Counted from the stretch's first letter, positions 46,901-58,400 are shown. The stretch is DNA of 64,000 nt from Chelonoidis abingdonii (GCF_003597395.2 NC_133769.1:48017048-48081047); one strand, 5' to 3'. The notes: generated from the sequence alone by a model not told the origin. Translations and numbers: made by a program.

Positions 46901-47525
46901 CCTAATGCATGGATAGCTTTGAGGATTCTGCTCATGCTGTCAGTCACAGCCACAAGTGGTGAGCACAGCTTTTCGACGCTCAGGCTCATTAAAACATATC
47001 TTCAATCGACAATGACTGACGAGAGATTGACATTGATTGTTATATTATCACTTGAAAATACCATTGGCCAGTCTTTGGATCACTCCGAAACTGTGCTTTG
47101 GTTTGCAAGAGAAAAGGTGAGAAAAATGACCTTTTGAACTAAAGGACTAGGATTAACATTATAAGGCTGTTACCTACTGTAATACTACTTAAAACTGGTC
47201 CACCCAATGTTAGTGCACAGTTCAATTTTTTAATGTTAGTATATTTCAGTTATTCTTAAAATTAAAAAGTTCTGTAAGCATAGAGAGAACAAATTTATAT
47301 TTGCTTATATCTGGCATGAATAAATACAGATGTACAGATCCTTACATGCAAATTTATTATCTTATATGTCACAGATGAATCATGCATGCAAATCATGCAT
47401 CAAAGTCATGAAATGAGCTACAAATGTTATAAAAAGGTATTCGTAAGTTTAACTAAGTGGGGGTGGGGGGGAAGTGCCAAAGATTCTCCTTACCTGGGGC
47501 ACCATTTGGTCTAGGGCTGGCTCCG
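43982..47525 (+). mobile_element. hAT transposon of autonomous type (dead)
   Basis: Left end CAGGGTCATATTTAGGGGC, right end GGTCTAGGGCTGGCTCCG. Flanks GGGCCAAT (43974-43981) and GGGCCAAA (47526-47533) agree at 7 of 8 bases. Inside is a full-length but broken transposase gene. The left end, with GACCCAGACAACCACCTGGGG, has the same plan as the short CAGGGCC elements in this window, so this lineage is a plausible mover of them. Old, judged by the number of stops. Confidence 0.8.
44555..47137 (+). pseudogene. hAT transposase (ZMYM1-like family), broken
   Basis: From the ATG at 44555 (MPPKKPSGAQYKK) the parts follow in order: a charged acidic linker (44876-45103); a TTF-type zinc finger with VFCVCCKIFDKN and HEKSPGHF (45150-45335); the start of the RNase H-like core with YYTIIMDCT, holding the first catalytic Asp (45425-45874); the second core motif, CRGQGSNNGTNM, where an Asp-Asn pair is usual and Asn-Asn is seen (about 45900-45930); the insertion domain (46273-46626); and the C-terminal dimer region SGEHSFSTLRLIKTYL plus DERLTLIVILSLEN (46919-47137). 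There are at least five frame changes and stops between parts. In life it cuts and pastes the element with 8 bp target duplications. It cannot be active now. Confidence 0.85.
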
Positions 47526-47533
47526 GGGCCAAA

Positions 47534-48144
47534 GTCAGCCCTTCACTGATCCTGGCCCATGGAGAATCTCAGCCATTTTATCAAAGCAACATCTCCAGTC
47601 CCATCCTCCTGTTGGAGGGGTTGTTATTGACAAGACACCAGGAATGGGTGGAGTTAGGCTGGAAGTAATTCAGCCACATAGATAGAGAAGTTCACAGGGT
47701 TTAATAAAGTTCCACTTGTTCAACTTAACCTGCATTTCGCTTCACTCTTTGTTGAAGAAACGTGGTGGCAGCTTCTGAGCTGTGAGTTCTCGGCAACATA
47801 ACTGCTGGCAGTGTCAGCAGGGAACTCAGGCTACAGCCCCACACCCAAGTCCTACATTTTGCAGACACAAACTTAGCCCAGTGGTGGACCTGAAGGCAGG
47901 AGGAGTTCCAGCTGCACATAGACATGGCCATGCAGGAGGATGACAACAGCAGGAAAGCAAAACTGTTATTTTTACCTTACTGGGGACCAAGGCAGAGAGG
48001 GTTGCAGCACTCTGGAGCTCACCACTACCTCAAGCCTCACAGTAGTCCTAGGCTAGGAGCCCTGGGGAACTATTCCTCCCCAAAACAGCCTGAAACTGCA
48101 CAGCGACACAGGTTTTTCACTAGTGACTGATCTGAAGGGAAAGG
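47534..48144. other. LTR-like sequence, no gene
   Basis: Holds TTTAATAAAGTTCCACTTG (47699-47717), an AATAAA signal in an LTR-like setting, and probably continues the block at 43293-43973 that the hAT interrupted. No coding sequence. Confidence 0.35.
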
Positions 48145-48152
48145 GATAGACC

Positions 48153-49068
48153 CAGAGCCAGTGCAACCATTTAGGCAAACTAGGTGGCTGCCTAGGGCGC
48201 CTAGTGGTTGGGGTCACCTAACGGTCCCCTGAGGCGAGGAGGTGGAGTGGAGGTGAGCTGGGTGGTGGGGTGCGCGGGGAGGGCTGCCTGCAGTAACGGG
48301 GCGGGCACACAGGGGAACAGTTCCCCGCCCCTGCTCACCTCCACTCTGCCTCCTTTGCTGAGCACACAGGCCAGCTCTCAGTCTCCTCCAGTCAGCGCCT
48401 CAAGCCTGGGCAGGGAGGAGAATTAGAGCAGCGCCGGCATGCTCAGTGGAGGAGGTAGAGCTGAGGTGAGCTGGGGCGGGCTACCCAGGCAGGGTTAGCT
48501 TCCATGGGGGGAGGTCTCCCCAGGCAGGGTTAGCTGCCTTGGCGGAGGAGTGGGGGGAGAGGAAGGAGGGAAGTCTCCCCAGGCAGGGTTAGCTGCCGTG
48601 GCGGGGCAGGGAGAGAGTGGAAGTCTCCCCAGGCAGGGTTAGTTGCCGTGGTGGGTGTGGGTGGGGAGTCTCCCCAGGCGGGGTTAGCTGCTGTGGGGGG
48701 ACAGGGGGAGTCTCCCTAGGTGGGGCTGGTTGCTGTGGGGGGTTGGGTCTGCAATTTGGTGTTTCTGATTTTTTTCTCTGCATCAGAGAGGTGGGGGTGG
48801 GCTATCCAGGCAGGGTTAGCTGCCGTGGCGGGGCAGGGAGAGGGGGGAAGTCTCCCCAGGCAGGGTTAGTTGCCGTGGTGGGTGTGGGTGGGGAGTCTCC
48901 CCAGGCGGGGTTAGCTGCTGTGGGGGGACAGGGGGAGTCTCCCTAGGTGGGGCTGGTTGCTGTGGGGGGATGGGGGGGNAGCTGCCATGGGAGGGGCAGG
49001 GTTAGCTGGGTGAGGGGTGCAAGGTGGAAGTTTCGCCTAGGGCATGAAACTTCTTTGCACCAGCCCTG
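48153..49068. mobile_element. hAT of the CAGGGCC family with tandem repeats
   Basis: Left end CAGAGCCAGTGCAACCATTT, right end TTGCACCAGCCCTG, exact 8 bp duplication GATAGACC at 48145-48152 and 49069-49076. The left 200 bp and right 60 bp match the element at 10918-11405. The interior is a G-rich tandem array. One undetermined base (N) is at 48979. No coding capacity. Confidence 0.85.
48480..48990 (+). repeat. G-rich minisatellite inside the hAT
   Basis: Irregular units built on AGTCTCCCCAGGCAGGGTTA and GCTGCCGTGG occur about ten times. A larger block (48583-48730) is repeated almost exactly at 48815-48965. Many runs of four to eight G could form G-quadruplexes. The N at 48979 sits in such a run and marks an assembly weak point. 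Confidence 0.8.
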
Positions 49069-49152
49069 GATAGACCCCCTCAGTTACAGCTTTACGCATA
49101 CTGGCTACTACATGCAATTTTGGGGACTTGACAGACTCCTTGACTTGGGAGG

Positions 49153-49508
49153 CAGGGCCGGAGCTACCACTTAGGCGCCCTAGGCAATGGCCTAGGGCGC
49201 CAGAATTTTTGGGGGGCGGCATTTTGCCAGGGGGGACGGTATGCGGCTCCAGGGGATCTACCGCAGTCGTGCCGGCGGACGGTCCGCTGTTGTGGCGGCT
49301 CTGGTGGAGCTGCCGCAGTCGTGCTGGTGGACAGTGTGCTGGTCTAAAGGCTCTGGCGGACCTACCGCAGTCATGCCTGCGGCAGGTCCACCGGAGCCTT
49401 TAGACCAGAGGACCGCCCACCGGCACTACTGCGGCAGCTCCAGTGGAGCCGAGGGGGGCGGCGAAACGGCCGTCCAGTGGGGCGTCAGAAACCCTGGCGC
49501 CACTCCTG
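49153..49508. mobile_element. hAT of the CAGGGCC family, fold-back core
   Basis: Left end CAGGGCCGGAGCTACCACTT; right end probably CCCTGGCGCCACTCCTG, as in 7825-8003. No clear 8 bp duplication (TTGGGAGG versus GGGACAGG). The core holds a 30 bp inverted pair (49341-49370 and 49377-49406, 3 mismatches) with a 6-base loop, and units around CTGCCGCAGTCGTGC. Confidence 0.55.
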
Positions 49509-49516
49509 GGGACAGG

Positions 49517-49925
49517 ATAGTGTGCAGCACTTGGGATCACCACCTGCAGGAGCAGCTGCTCTAGGAAAGTGATCTCACATTAGACAGATGCTTAGACACG
49601 GGACCTGTAGATATTGTTGCTGCCGATACCACCTGGCAGAAGGGTTACACTTGCACATATATCCCTATTATGGAAAAGAGTCAGTCAGAACCAGCATGCA
49701 ACCATTTCCCACTCCAGAAATCTCAGCTCACACAGCAACTCGTGGCTCCTAGGAAGTTTCTCTGTCCTAAAAACTGTCTCCAAATATCGAGAATAAAGCA
49801 GAACATAAACACTGCTGCCTGCCACAGCTTCTCTCCAAACACTACTGCATAACAAAACTAACAACAATACACCATTTCTGCAGCAGCTAAAAACTTGCTT
49901 TCATGCTTGAAAAAAGAAAAAAAAC
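49517..49925. other. No gene; possible LTR fragment
   Basis: Contains GGCAGAAGGGTTACAC near 49630, also hinted at 43490, and otherwise plain sequence. Confidence 0.35.
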
Positions 49926-49938
49926 TTGTAAGACTGTA

Positions 49939-50190
49939 AGAGTAGCAGCCGTGTTAATCTGTATCCGCAAAAAGAACAGGAGTACTTGTGGCACCTTAGA
50001 GACTAACAAATTTATTTGAGCATAAGCTTTCATGGGCTAAAGCCCACTTCATCAGATGCACGCAGTGGAAAATACAGTAGAAAGATATATATATACACAG
50101 AGAACATGAAACAACGGGTGTTACCATACGAAAACTTATGCTCAAATAAATTTGTTAGTCTCTAAGGTGCCACAAGTACTCCTGTTCTTT
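49939..50190. mobile_element. Penelope-like 3' fragments in inverted (hairpin) arrangement
   Basis: An exact 13 bp duplication, TTGTAAGACTGTA, lies at 49926-49938 and 50191-50203. The insert starts with AGAGTAGCAGCCGTGTTAAT and carries the Penelope 3' signature GCACCTTAGAGACTAAC. Positions 49969-50031 return as the inverse at 50130-50192 with a single mismatch in 63 bases. The loop (50032-50129) holds TATATATATACACAGAGAAC. So two copies of the 3' end face each other in one insertion event. Confidence 0.75.
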
Positions 50191-50620
50191 TTGTAAGACT
50201 GTATGTAACAATGCCATCCAGTGACTCCTGCCATCATGCTATATTTTAATGATGCTAAAAGATGTGCACCTGAAAAGCCTATGCAATCACATGTAACACT
50301 TATCCTATCTCCCCCTAGTCATACCCTATGTTTTGTCACTCAGATTTTTTGCACCTTGTGCTAAATTGAAACTGTCAACTCTTTGTGACAGGGATTTTCT
50401 CTTTTAAAAGGCATCTAGCATCTCTGGAGGACTGAAAATAAATGCATAATAGATAACTGGGGATGACAGGCATCCTGCACACCATGGGGAGAGAGTGCAA
50501 AGACTCTTTTCTCTTCTCCTCACCCCACCTTCTTGGGCAGCCCATGTAAGAGTCAAGCAGAATTCTAGTCCCTTTGTTCAGTGCACAGGGACTGCACCTT
50601 GTCTTCAGAAGGCACAAGCC

Positions 50621-50749
50621 CAGTGCTTAATTTGTGCCAAGGTTCGCCACGGCTGAGCCATGGCACCTCTGGGCTTGCCACATTAGTTATGAAAGTAAAA
50701 AAAAATTGCTTGACCCCCCAGCGCCTCCTTCATTACAAATTAAGCACTT
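50621..50749. mobile_element. Mini hAT, CAGTGCTTAATTTGT ends
   Basis: Ends CAGTGCTTAATTTGT and ACAAATTAAGCACTT are inverse to each other except for the last base. Flanks CACAAGCC (50613-50620) and CACAAGGC (50750-50757) agree at 7 of 8 bases. Length 129 bp, no coding capacity. Confidence 0.7.
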
Positions 50750-50757
50750 CACAAGGC

Positions 50758-52555
50758 ATTCCTAAGGGAGTAGAGAGAAAGGGATGAGGCGGAATTTGGA
50801 AGCAGGCCCACGACTCCACTTCCTTCACACGAGTCAGTAGAGCTGATTAGCCACATGGCAGGTTGAAAGGGAGGTGCACCCTAGGAAGAAGTGTAGCTGA
50901 GGGAGGGATTCCTCTGGGTTGATGTGTTTCTACATCTCCACAAATGCACAACTGTCCATACAGGTTATACTTTAGTCCTTGGTGGCTGGTGCACTAAAAA
51001 TAAAGAGAGAGAATTTGTGAGGCCCCATGTGAAAATGGGCTTCTCAATGTTAAGGCCCTAATCCTGCGACTTGATGCAAGCAGGTGCACAAAATTCTTCT
51101 ACTTTTACAAGACTAATTATTTACTGGGACAAACGAGAAAATGCCTCAAGCAGTGTTACATTGGTCCTGTATTGCTAAGTGAAGGTCAGATGAAGTAATT
51201 TCCACCCAAGTGAATCTGTTGTATTGCTCCTACACTAGCGTTAAACCTTATCTATCTTTTCCTCCCCCCTCCCCCTTCCTGTTTCCTACCATTGTAGTGA
51301 ACACCTAAAACATCTGGCTCCTGCATCTTTTCTTATCTCTTCTGTCATCTGAATAGCTTCTGGATAGGATTGGAACAGCAGATACAGTATCTGCAGGAAG
51401 CAATAAACAAACTGGTTTACTGTGTGGTTGTCAGGAAGAGAGCATTCATTCCCTGAATGTGTCTGATCTCCCAGAATTGCAGAACACTGCTTAGGGACCT
51501 TCATTTTCTTTCATAAGGTGCATTTTATAGCTGCTGTTGTACAGCTTAATAATGCACAATACTTGTGAATAGCTGAATAATTCACCTCCTAGTAATTCAA
51601 GAATTGTAATGCCTAGGGGGTTAAATAAAATATAATTTGTTTGCTTTTTAAGCATGACTGGTGGTCATATTGTATGGAAGCTACCCAGAGTGTCAAGTCC
51701 GTTGTTGGGAAGAAATAACATTTCCTCTATTAGCTGATTTACACTGTTTTTAAGATTTGCAGGAAAGGAAATGCCAGCTGCTATCTGAGTCAACCTTTTA
51801 GAAATAGACACTTAAGCATTTGGCTGACTGGTATTTGGATAGGGGGCTCAGCTCCTGAATATTTATGTGGCTATTTATCTTTTTATCTCACCAATACCAC
51901 CTGTAAAAATATAAATAAAATAAAAAGCACACCCCAAAAAATCTATAAACAGCAGGAATAATTGAAGTTAAAAAAAAAACACACACCACATTTCTACATC
52001 CCCTTAAGTTATAGCAGTTACAATATATTGCGTTTTGCCACATTAACTAGTGCAATGAAACTGAAACAACTTAATAATATGTGATGCAAAAACTGCAAAC
52101 AGTTCTTTCTCCCTATAATGGTTTGTGAAACATGCTCCTGGGCCCATTTAGGATAGTGATAACTTCTAGCTAAGGCAGCCAGTTTATATTCAGGACAATG
52201 GTTATCATTATTTGAAAGAAAAAAAATGATACATTCTGAGAACTGGATTGCATGCACTAAATTTGATGCTGAAGTAAATTATCAAGCCAATGTCCACAGA
52301 GAACAGGATTTTAATAGGAATTACATGTTTAATTCAATGTTCAGTGGTATGATTTCCTGCCTCTAAAATAGTTTAAAATTGGAAATCATGCACAGCCTAA
52401 CATAAAGAGTTTGTCCTTATTCTCAAATACACCCTATAAGATACACAGTAGTGCAGACCTACATATTTCAGAGAAGTGAATCTTAAGTGTATAATTTAGC
52501 CTTAATTCAGAGAAATGAAGAACTGGTGTCAGAATTTTTTCGTTGTATTGGAAGC
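50758..52555. other. AT-rich DNA with no recognised gene
   Basis: Plain sequence without repeat ends, apart from short A runs. No conserved exon-like stretch seen. Confidence 0.55.
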
Positions 52556-52786
52556 TCATTTAAAGATCTCTCCTGCCTTCATAGTGTAGTTGCAACATTT
52601 TCCAACTGGTACTCTTCTACAGTTCACTTCTTTATAAAGAACTGAGCCAAAGCTTGCATTCTTTACCCGGGTAATGTCCCCACACCTGTAACACTTCCTG
52701 TCCACTTCCAGGATCCTCGTATCACTGTCTCCAGCCACCTTTCCCATCCTGACCTCCACTATACACACAGATCTTCCTTCCCTCAA
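52556..52786 (-). pseudogene. Short Cys-rich frame, possible zinc-knuckle remnant
   Basis: The reverse-strand frame of 76 codons contains RKCYRCGDITRVKN and, later, NCRRVPVGKCC. The first part looks like a CCHC zinc knuckle (C-x2-C-G-x3) whose His has become Arg and whose last Cys is missing. Such knuckles occur in gag and LINE ORF1 proteins. The Cys spacing does not fit a beta-defensin. No flanking retroelement domain is visible, so this is a weak call, and the frame may be chance. Confidence 0.25.
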
Positions 52787-53149
52787 GGAAATGTTCTATG
52801 TGGCATAGAGTCCACTGTGCATTGCAGTTGTGGGATAGATAGCACCATGCTCATGGGAACAGCACAGCTGTTTAAAAAACTGTTTTACTTTTTTCTTCTG
52901 ACCACAGCAAGGACAGAAGTGGCAAATGATGGGGTATGGGTAAAGGGAAAGAAAGTCTGGAACAGGTGAAGGCGAGCGTTACATTTCCTTATAAACATAC
53001 ATTCCTACAGGATTTCTTTTATAATTGAACATCTATATATTTTTCATCTTGTTCATACATAAAATACTATTATCATTCAGTTTTTATTACAGCAGCCCCT
53101 AGAGGCATCAATCAAGATTAAGACTTTTGTGCTAGACAATGTACCAAGA

Positions 53150-53292
53150 TATTCATCCAAGATATTCATGTTTACTATCTGGACTAGTAAGCAAATTCAA
53201 AGCAAATAGGCTCAGTGGATGATGAATTATCTTGTTTATGGATATCATCTATCTACTGTTCAAGCCATGAATGGATAGTTGAACAGGAAATA
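53150..53292 (+). repeat. Unclassified repeat, copy 1 of a local pair
   Basis: Related in direct orientation to 54185-54330. Shared blocks: GACTAGTAAG, GATGAATTATCTTGTTTA, GGATATCA, GCCATGAATGGA and TGAACAGGAAATA. The family is unknown to me. Confidence 0.7.
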
Positions 53293-53344
53293 TATAAAAT
53301 AAGGGGCAATTCCTGTTGCAAAAACTTAAACAATCTAAATAAAG

Positions 53345-53490
53345 GAAGCATTAACACTCCCATTTTACAGATGGGAGAGGAAACTGAGGCACACCTCAGG
53401 ACTTGCCTGAGGCCTTACAGGAAGTGTGTACCAGAGCCAGGAATTGAACTCAGGTCTACTGACTCCAGATAGCGCATTAACAAGACCATT
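53345..53490 (-). repeat. MIR-type SINE, reverse strand
   Basis: The + strand reads as the inverse of MIR: CATTTTACAGATGGGAGAGG, AAACTGAGGCACACC, GACTTGCCTGAGGCC, AGAGCCAGGAATTGAACTCA, GGTCTACTGACTCC. This is an ancient amniote SINE with a recognisable tRNA-side B-box region. Confidence 0.75.
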
Positions 53491-54184
53491 TTTTGTATAG
53501 AAAAGAAAGATCAGTATAATATTACTGAAATGCCTCAGGATCATCTATGAACTTCTAGATATAACATTATTTTATTGTTAAAAGAGTGTCTTTTTGCTGT
53601 CCTGATTGTAATATAATGCAAAAAAAGGAAGTTTATATCAACTGTATATGAAACACTGATGAGAATAAACAAAAAAAAAAACTGGAAGAAAAATGAAGTA
53701 ATTACTTCAAATAGTAAATAGTTTAATCCAAGAAGACTACTACATAAATCTTTTTCTACAGAAATCCTGATGTTCACAGGAAACCAGGCCTTGTTTCAAG
53801 CCAGTACCACACTTGTTACTGCAATACATAACAACAGTGGTGATTATTTATCATTCTGTAGAGTCTTAATGATCCAGAGGCGCTGTGTATCAGTGCTTGC
53901 AATGTTATTACCAAGATTTGCATATACATTGTCATCACAAAAAATATTTCTCATAGAATAATATTTTCAAAATAATAATAGTTAAAGTAAGAATATCATA
54001 TTGTTCAGAAAAGAGGATTAACATGAACTAAATAGTCCTTAAAGGGAGATATTAATGCTTTTTAAAAAATGCTGTAAATATTAAACAAGGAATTCTAGTT
54101 ACACCTCTTGGGGCCTTATTTAAGAGACATAGAACACAGTATTATTTCAAAGCTATAAATGAACACAGCAGAAGAAACAGCATC

Positions 54185-54330
54185 ATCCAAGATAGTCGTG
54201 TTTACCTTTTAGACTAGTAAGGTGACACACAAACTCAATGCAGATGGACTCAGTGGAAGATGAATTATCTTGTTTAAGGATATCAGCTAACCACTCTGCA
54301 AGCCATGAATGGACAGGTGAACAGGAAATA
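54185..54330 (+). repeat. Unclassified repeat, copy 2 of a local pair
   Basis: Partner of 53150-53292, about 1.04 kb downstream, with small indels (for example GGTGACACA inserted after the shared CTAGTAA). The similarity starts and stops abruptly on both sides. Confidence 0.7.
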
Positions 54331-55194
54331 CTACTGAGTGCTTTCTTGGCTGTCTGCCATACTCTGAATAATGGCTAATAATAACATTACACTGACACTG
54401 AGCACTGTGTAATGTTATTATTTTACTGGTAAAAGTGAAAAAAAGAAAGTAATAGCATGAGAATGTGGACATTTTGTGGTCATCTTCATATCTGGACTTA
54501 AGCAACCGTATTCAACTGGCAATTACTACTTTATTATCCTACCAACATTCTGAGCTTTCACTTAACTCCCCTGACATAGTTCTCCGTTCTACTCCACTGG
54601 AATTACAAACTTTTTAGAGACCATTGGTAATTGTTATATATAAGAATATTGTGAAAACATATGTGTCTGCACTTAACATATAATGGTGCCAGGTAATGCC
54701 TACATTATGAATTAGGTTTTTCACTTCAATTGCTTCTAATTGGAAAAGAAGAAACTAGAAAAATGTTGATAGCCTAATAAATATTAGATCTTCATGGCAC
54801 AGAGCAGCTCTTGACTCCTGCCATTATAAATCTGTCCTGCTGATAAACTTTAGAAATAATGAATGGGGCCATTCAACAGTTTCTGGCAGCAAACAATTTT
54901 ATCCATCAGTAACAGTATTAGGGCATGTCTGAAATATGTTCTTGCTACTTTTACACTTTAGACATACAATAGCTGCTTTTAGTTACTCTAGAAAAAAATG
55001 CCATTTTTCAGGTTCACCTGTATAAAGAATTATCTCAGTAAAATGCGCAAATTAATCTGTTCCCTAAAAAGCTCTGTTAGAGAACCACTGCAACATCATC
55101 AATGACTGCATTAAAGTCAGTCAGGGCTATCTAGTCAATGTTTGTACCAGACCTGCCATCCAGTCAAACCACCCCAGCTGCAGGAGATGACTTA
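54331..55194. other. AT-rich DNA with no recognised gene
   Basis: Plain sequence. A short inverse pair (AATAACATTACACTGACACTG and CACTGTGTAATGTTATT, about 54380-54421) makes a local hairpin. Nothing else found. Confidence 0.5.
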
Positions 55195-55461
55195 AGTATG
55201 TCTACAAAGCAATTTGACACTTGTGTTTGGCCCAGCCCAGCTGACTTGGGCTCACAGGGCTCAGACTAAGGAGATGTTTAATTGCAGTGTAGATGTTCAG
55301 GCTCAGGCAGCCTGAGTTCTGGGATTCTCCCACCTCACAGGTTCCTAGAGCCTGAGCTGCCGCCCAAGCCTGAATGTCTACATGACAATTAAACAGCCCC
55401 TGAGCCCAAGTCAGCTGGCACCGGCTAGCTGTGGGTTTTTCGTTGCACTGTGGACATACCC
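55195..55461. mobile_element. Palindromic DNA element, GGGTATGTCTACA ends
   Basis: The left end AGTATGTCTACA and right end TGTGGACATACCC are inverse. Most of the 267 bp folds back: GCTCACAGGGCTCAGACTAA... on the left pairs with ...CAATTAAACAGCCCCTGAGC on the right. This is a common non-autonomous element in turtles. The end motif GTCTACAC is also seen in the Harbinger end at 212, so a Harbinger-type origin is possible, though the target duplication (TTA versus TCA) is unclear. Confidence 0.6.
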
Positions 55462-55463
55462 TC

Positions 55464-58400
55464 AATGACCTAAAGCTCAGGCTGTAAATCCTGCTATCCC
55501 TGGAACCAGGGGCTCATAATCCAGCAGGGAATTAATTATTTTCATATAATCAAATTGAGGTTTGTAGGGTTTACTGTACCTGAGACCTTAAAGTGTGAGA
55601 ATCAAGCTGGATTCTTTCCTTCTTGAGCATCAGCACCAGTAATTAATGCTCTAAATGCTAAAACATTCCCTTCCATGGGGTTGCAATGTACATGTAGAAC
55701 TGATTACCCCTTTAATCTGAAATTACTAAACAATTTTATCGATGATACACAAGGAATAGAATCCATTTCACTCACTTAACTTTATTGGCTATGCATGGAT
55801 ACAAGGAGTGAAATGAAGTAAAATCTTATTTGCCATTGAAGTAAACAGACAACGGCATACACACACACAGGGAGCAGATCTGAGGAGTATGAAGATGCTA
55901 TTTTCACATTTCAGAGTGGAATTACACTTTAAAACTTGGTTCTGCGCAGACATTACAGATTTCATGGCACTTTCTTATAACACTAGCTTTTTAGTTTGGT
56001 GACAGGCAAAACTGCCTCTCTTCCATGTCTCACTGTTGTCCTGTTTGTTCGTACAGTACTATGTATAGTTGTAAAGTACTTTTGAATCCTTTTGAATGAA
56101 AGGTCCTATTCAGATAAAATATTTCTTCTATACATGCATATTCTACATACACTTAAAATCTCACTTTCCCATGCATTACTTTAATTTGGGTATCTTCAAT
56201 GTGCTTATCCCCATTGTATCTAGAGACCATAGACACAATTAAAAATATAATTTCTGTGCTCAAATCTGCATAACTTTATCTTCAATGGGGTTATTTCCAA
56301 AGCCTTATATCATTAAAACTATGTTAGTTCATTGTTAAGAATATATGTTTCCATGAAAGAATGAATAGGGATTAACATTTTGTAAAGATGCCTTTTACCA
56401 GTTTGTTTGGTTTTCTTCTGATTTGATGAGTATCTGGAGAAATTACTCTGACTTTTTTTGAACCATTGAAATAAGAAATGTTTATTTCCACAAGCCATAG
56501 CCACACCACATAACATGAATGCTTCTTCTTAGAAATATTCCAGTTTGGCTAATGCAGCAATGGCTACATCTTCTGCAGACCGAGGGATATTTTCATCCTC
56601 CTCTGTAGATTGTCTTAATGGTGAAGAGCTACTGATAGAATATTCTGTGCTTTTGTTTGAGTCAATGTATGGAATTGTCATCTTTCCCTTTACACACATT
56701 GCATTCCCAAAGGACAGGCAAAATGATTCCTAAAAACATAGGACTAGGCACAAATTTCATCTTAAATCTTAAAATAATTCAAACATGAATAATTTTTTTA
56801 ATTTGAAAAATAAAGTATCCCTTTTTAAAAGTAACCCTAGAAGTCCTTGAATGTGCTGTATCTCTATTACATCTTCAGCTTCTGACAAGGCCTCTTGCTT
56901 TAGCAGAAATTCAGTTCAATGGGTTTGTCAGTTGCCTCTGGCTCACATGCTGTCAAGTTCTGGGCAGGAGTTGAAAAGGGAATAACAGACACAGCCCAGA
57001 AAGAAGCATGGGGTTCTCAGCCTACCTGGATGTAAGACAGCACTGGGGAGAGGAATGAACCAAAGCAGGCTGTAACTGAAGCAAGTGAGTCATTACTTAC
57101 ACTTACCAGCAAGGCTCTCCATTGTGAGTTGTGCACATCAGGTTTCATATAGTACACCCCAAGTGGGAATGGAGACAGGCAGAAACTCAGAGTCCAGTAG
57201 CTGTATATGCACGGGTAGCTAAGTAGACTGGACCAGCCCTTTGACCCAAGAAAGAAATCAGTCCATCTGGGCCAGTTATCAGGCCACCAGGCCCAGTCAG
57301 GTCGGCCTTGTAACTTCAAACCAGCTTTGGTTCTATCAGCTCATCTTCAAATGTTTAATCTTCTTAAAATATAGTCACCTGACACCAGCTCACAAATATG
57401 GGTTTTTGAGACATCCTCATGAGTAGCAGATTCCTAGCGGTAAATATGAGGGTGACTCACTCCTCCATGCTAAGGCTGAAGGGCTGGAGATTTCATGCAA
57501 ATAATGTAATGCCCTAATTTGCACATTTGCTGAATAGGTATTATCACTTAAATAAATGATACAAAACTGCATATCTGCAGTACAAAATGATTGCAATGTA
57601 TGTCCTCAAAATCATCTTAAACCCACCATGCTCTGATCATTAATACTCAGCCCATCCCCCCAGACTCACAACACTTAGATAAGCCATTTCATCCCCTAAA
57701 CCTTTTCCATACACACACAATTTGGAAAGGCAAATAGGACAGTGGGGTGGGGAGGGAAAGAGGTTGCTGCAGACTGATTTCAGATGGGGTGTGGGGGGTG
57801 AGGATGAGGAGATGGGACTGGAACTTTGGATGGAGCTGTAAGGGTAGAACGGAGCGAGTTGGGCCGGGAGTAGGGCTGCAGGGGTAGAATGTGGGCGAGT
57901 GGCTTAGCAAAGACAGGCCTGGGAGGAGAGGTTGTGCTGGGAAGGGAGTAGTAGGGTTAATAACGTTGAAATGCAAAAAAGCTGGCAACTCTCCTCCCCA
58001 GCTCCACGAGGCAAGCCCATTGCAACCCCAATCCCCAACCACAAGGCAACTCTTCAACAGCCACTTATAGGATCTAGAAAGAGAACGCACACAAGATTGA
58101 TAATATCGCACATCTCCTCACTCTCGCATGACTCAACCCTCTCTCACACATACATGCAGTGTGTTTGCATGTTGATGGGCAGACAGCTGCTGTATTTGCA
58201 ACAGTTTTGATCTGTTAGTGCTTAAACTGCGGAAGTAGGAACACTGCAGCATCTTTAGCTGGACACAGAAACTTTTAACATTAGATATCCCAGTGTATTT
58301 TGATAATAATGCAAGTCTTTAGACCCATGTAGAAAAAAACACAGCAGATTAAATTATTTTTCTCACAACTGGCAAACCTTTAAAAAAACAGGCCAGGCCA

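Noticed and set aside
48480..48990. Regular repeats considered as a CRISPR-like array
   Set aside because: Units are adjacent without spacers, G-rich and irregular, and lie inside a hAT in a vertebrate genome.
52556..52786. Cys-rich frame as a beta-defensin exon
   Set aside because: Cys spacing (C-x2-C, then about 20 residues, then C-x7-CC) does not fit the six-Cys defensin pattern.
53150..54330. A complete LTR element bounded by the two repeats
   Set aside because: Repeats are about 145 bp, diverged, without TG...CA ends or target duplication; the interior contains a MIR and no coding domains.
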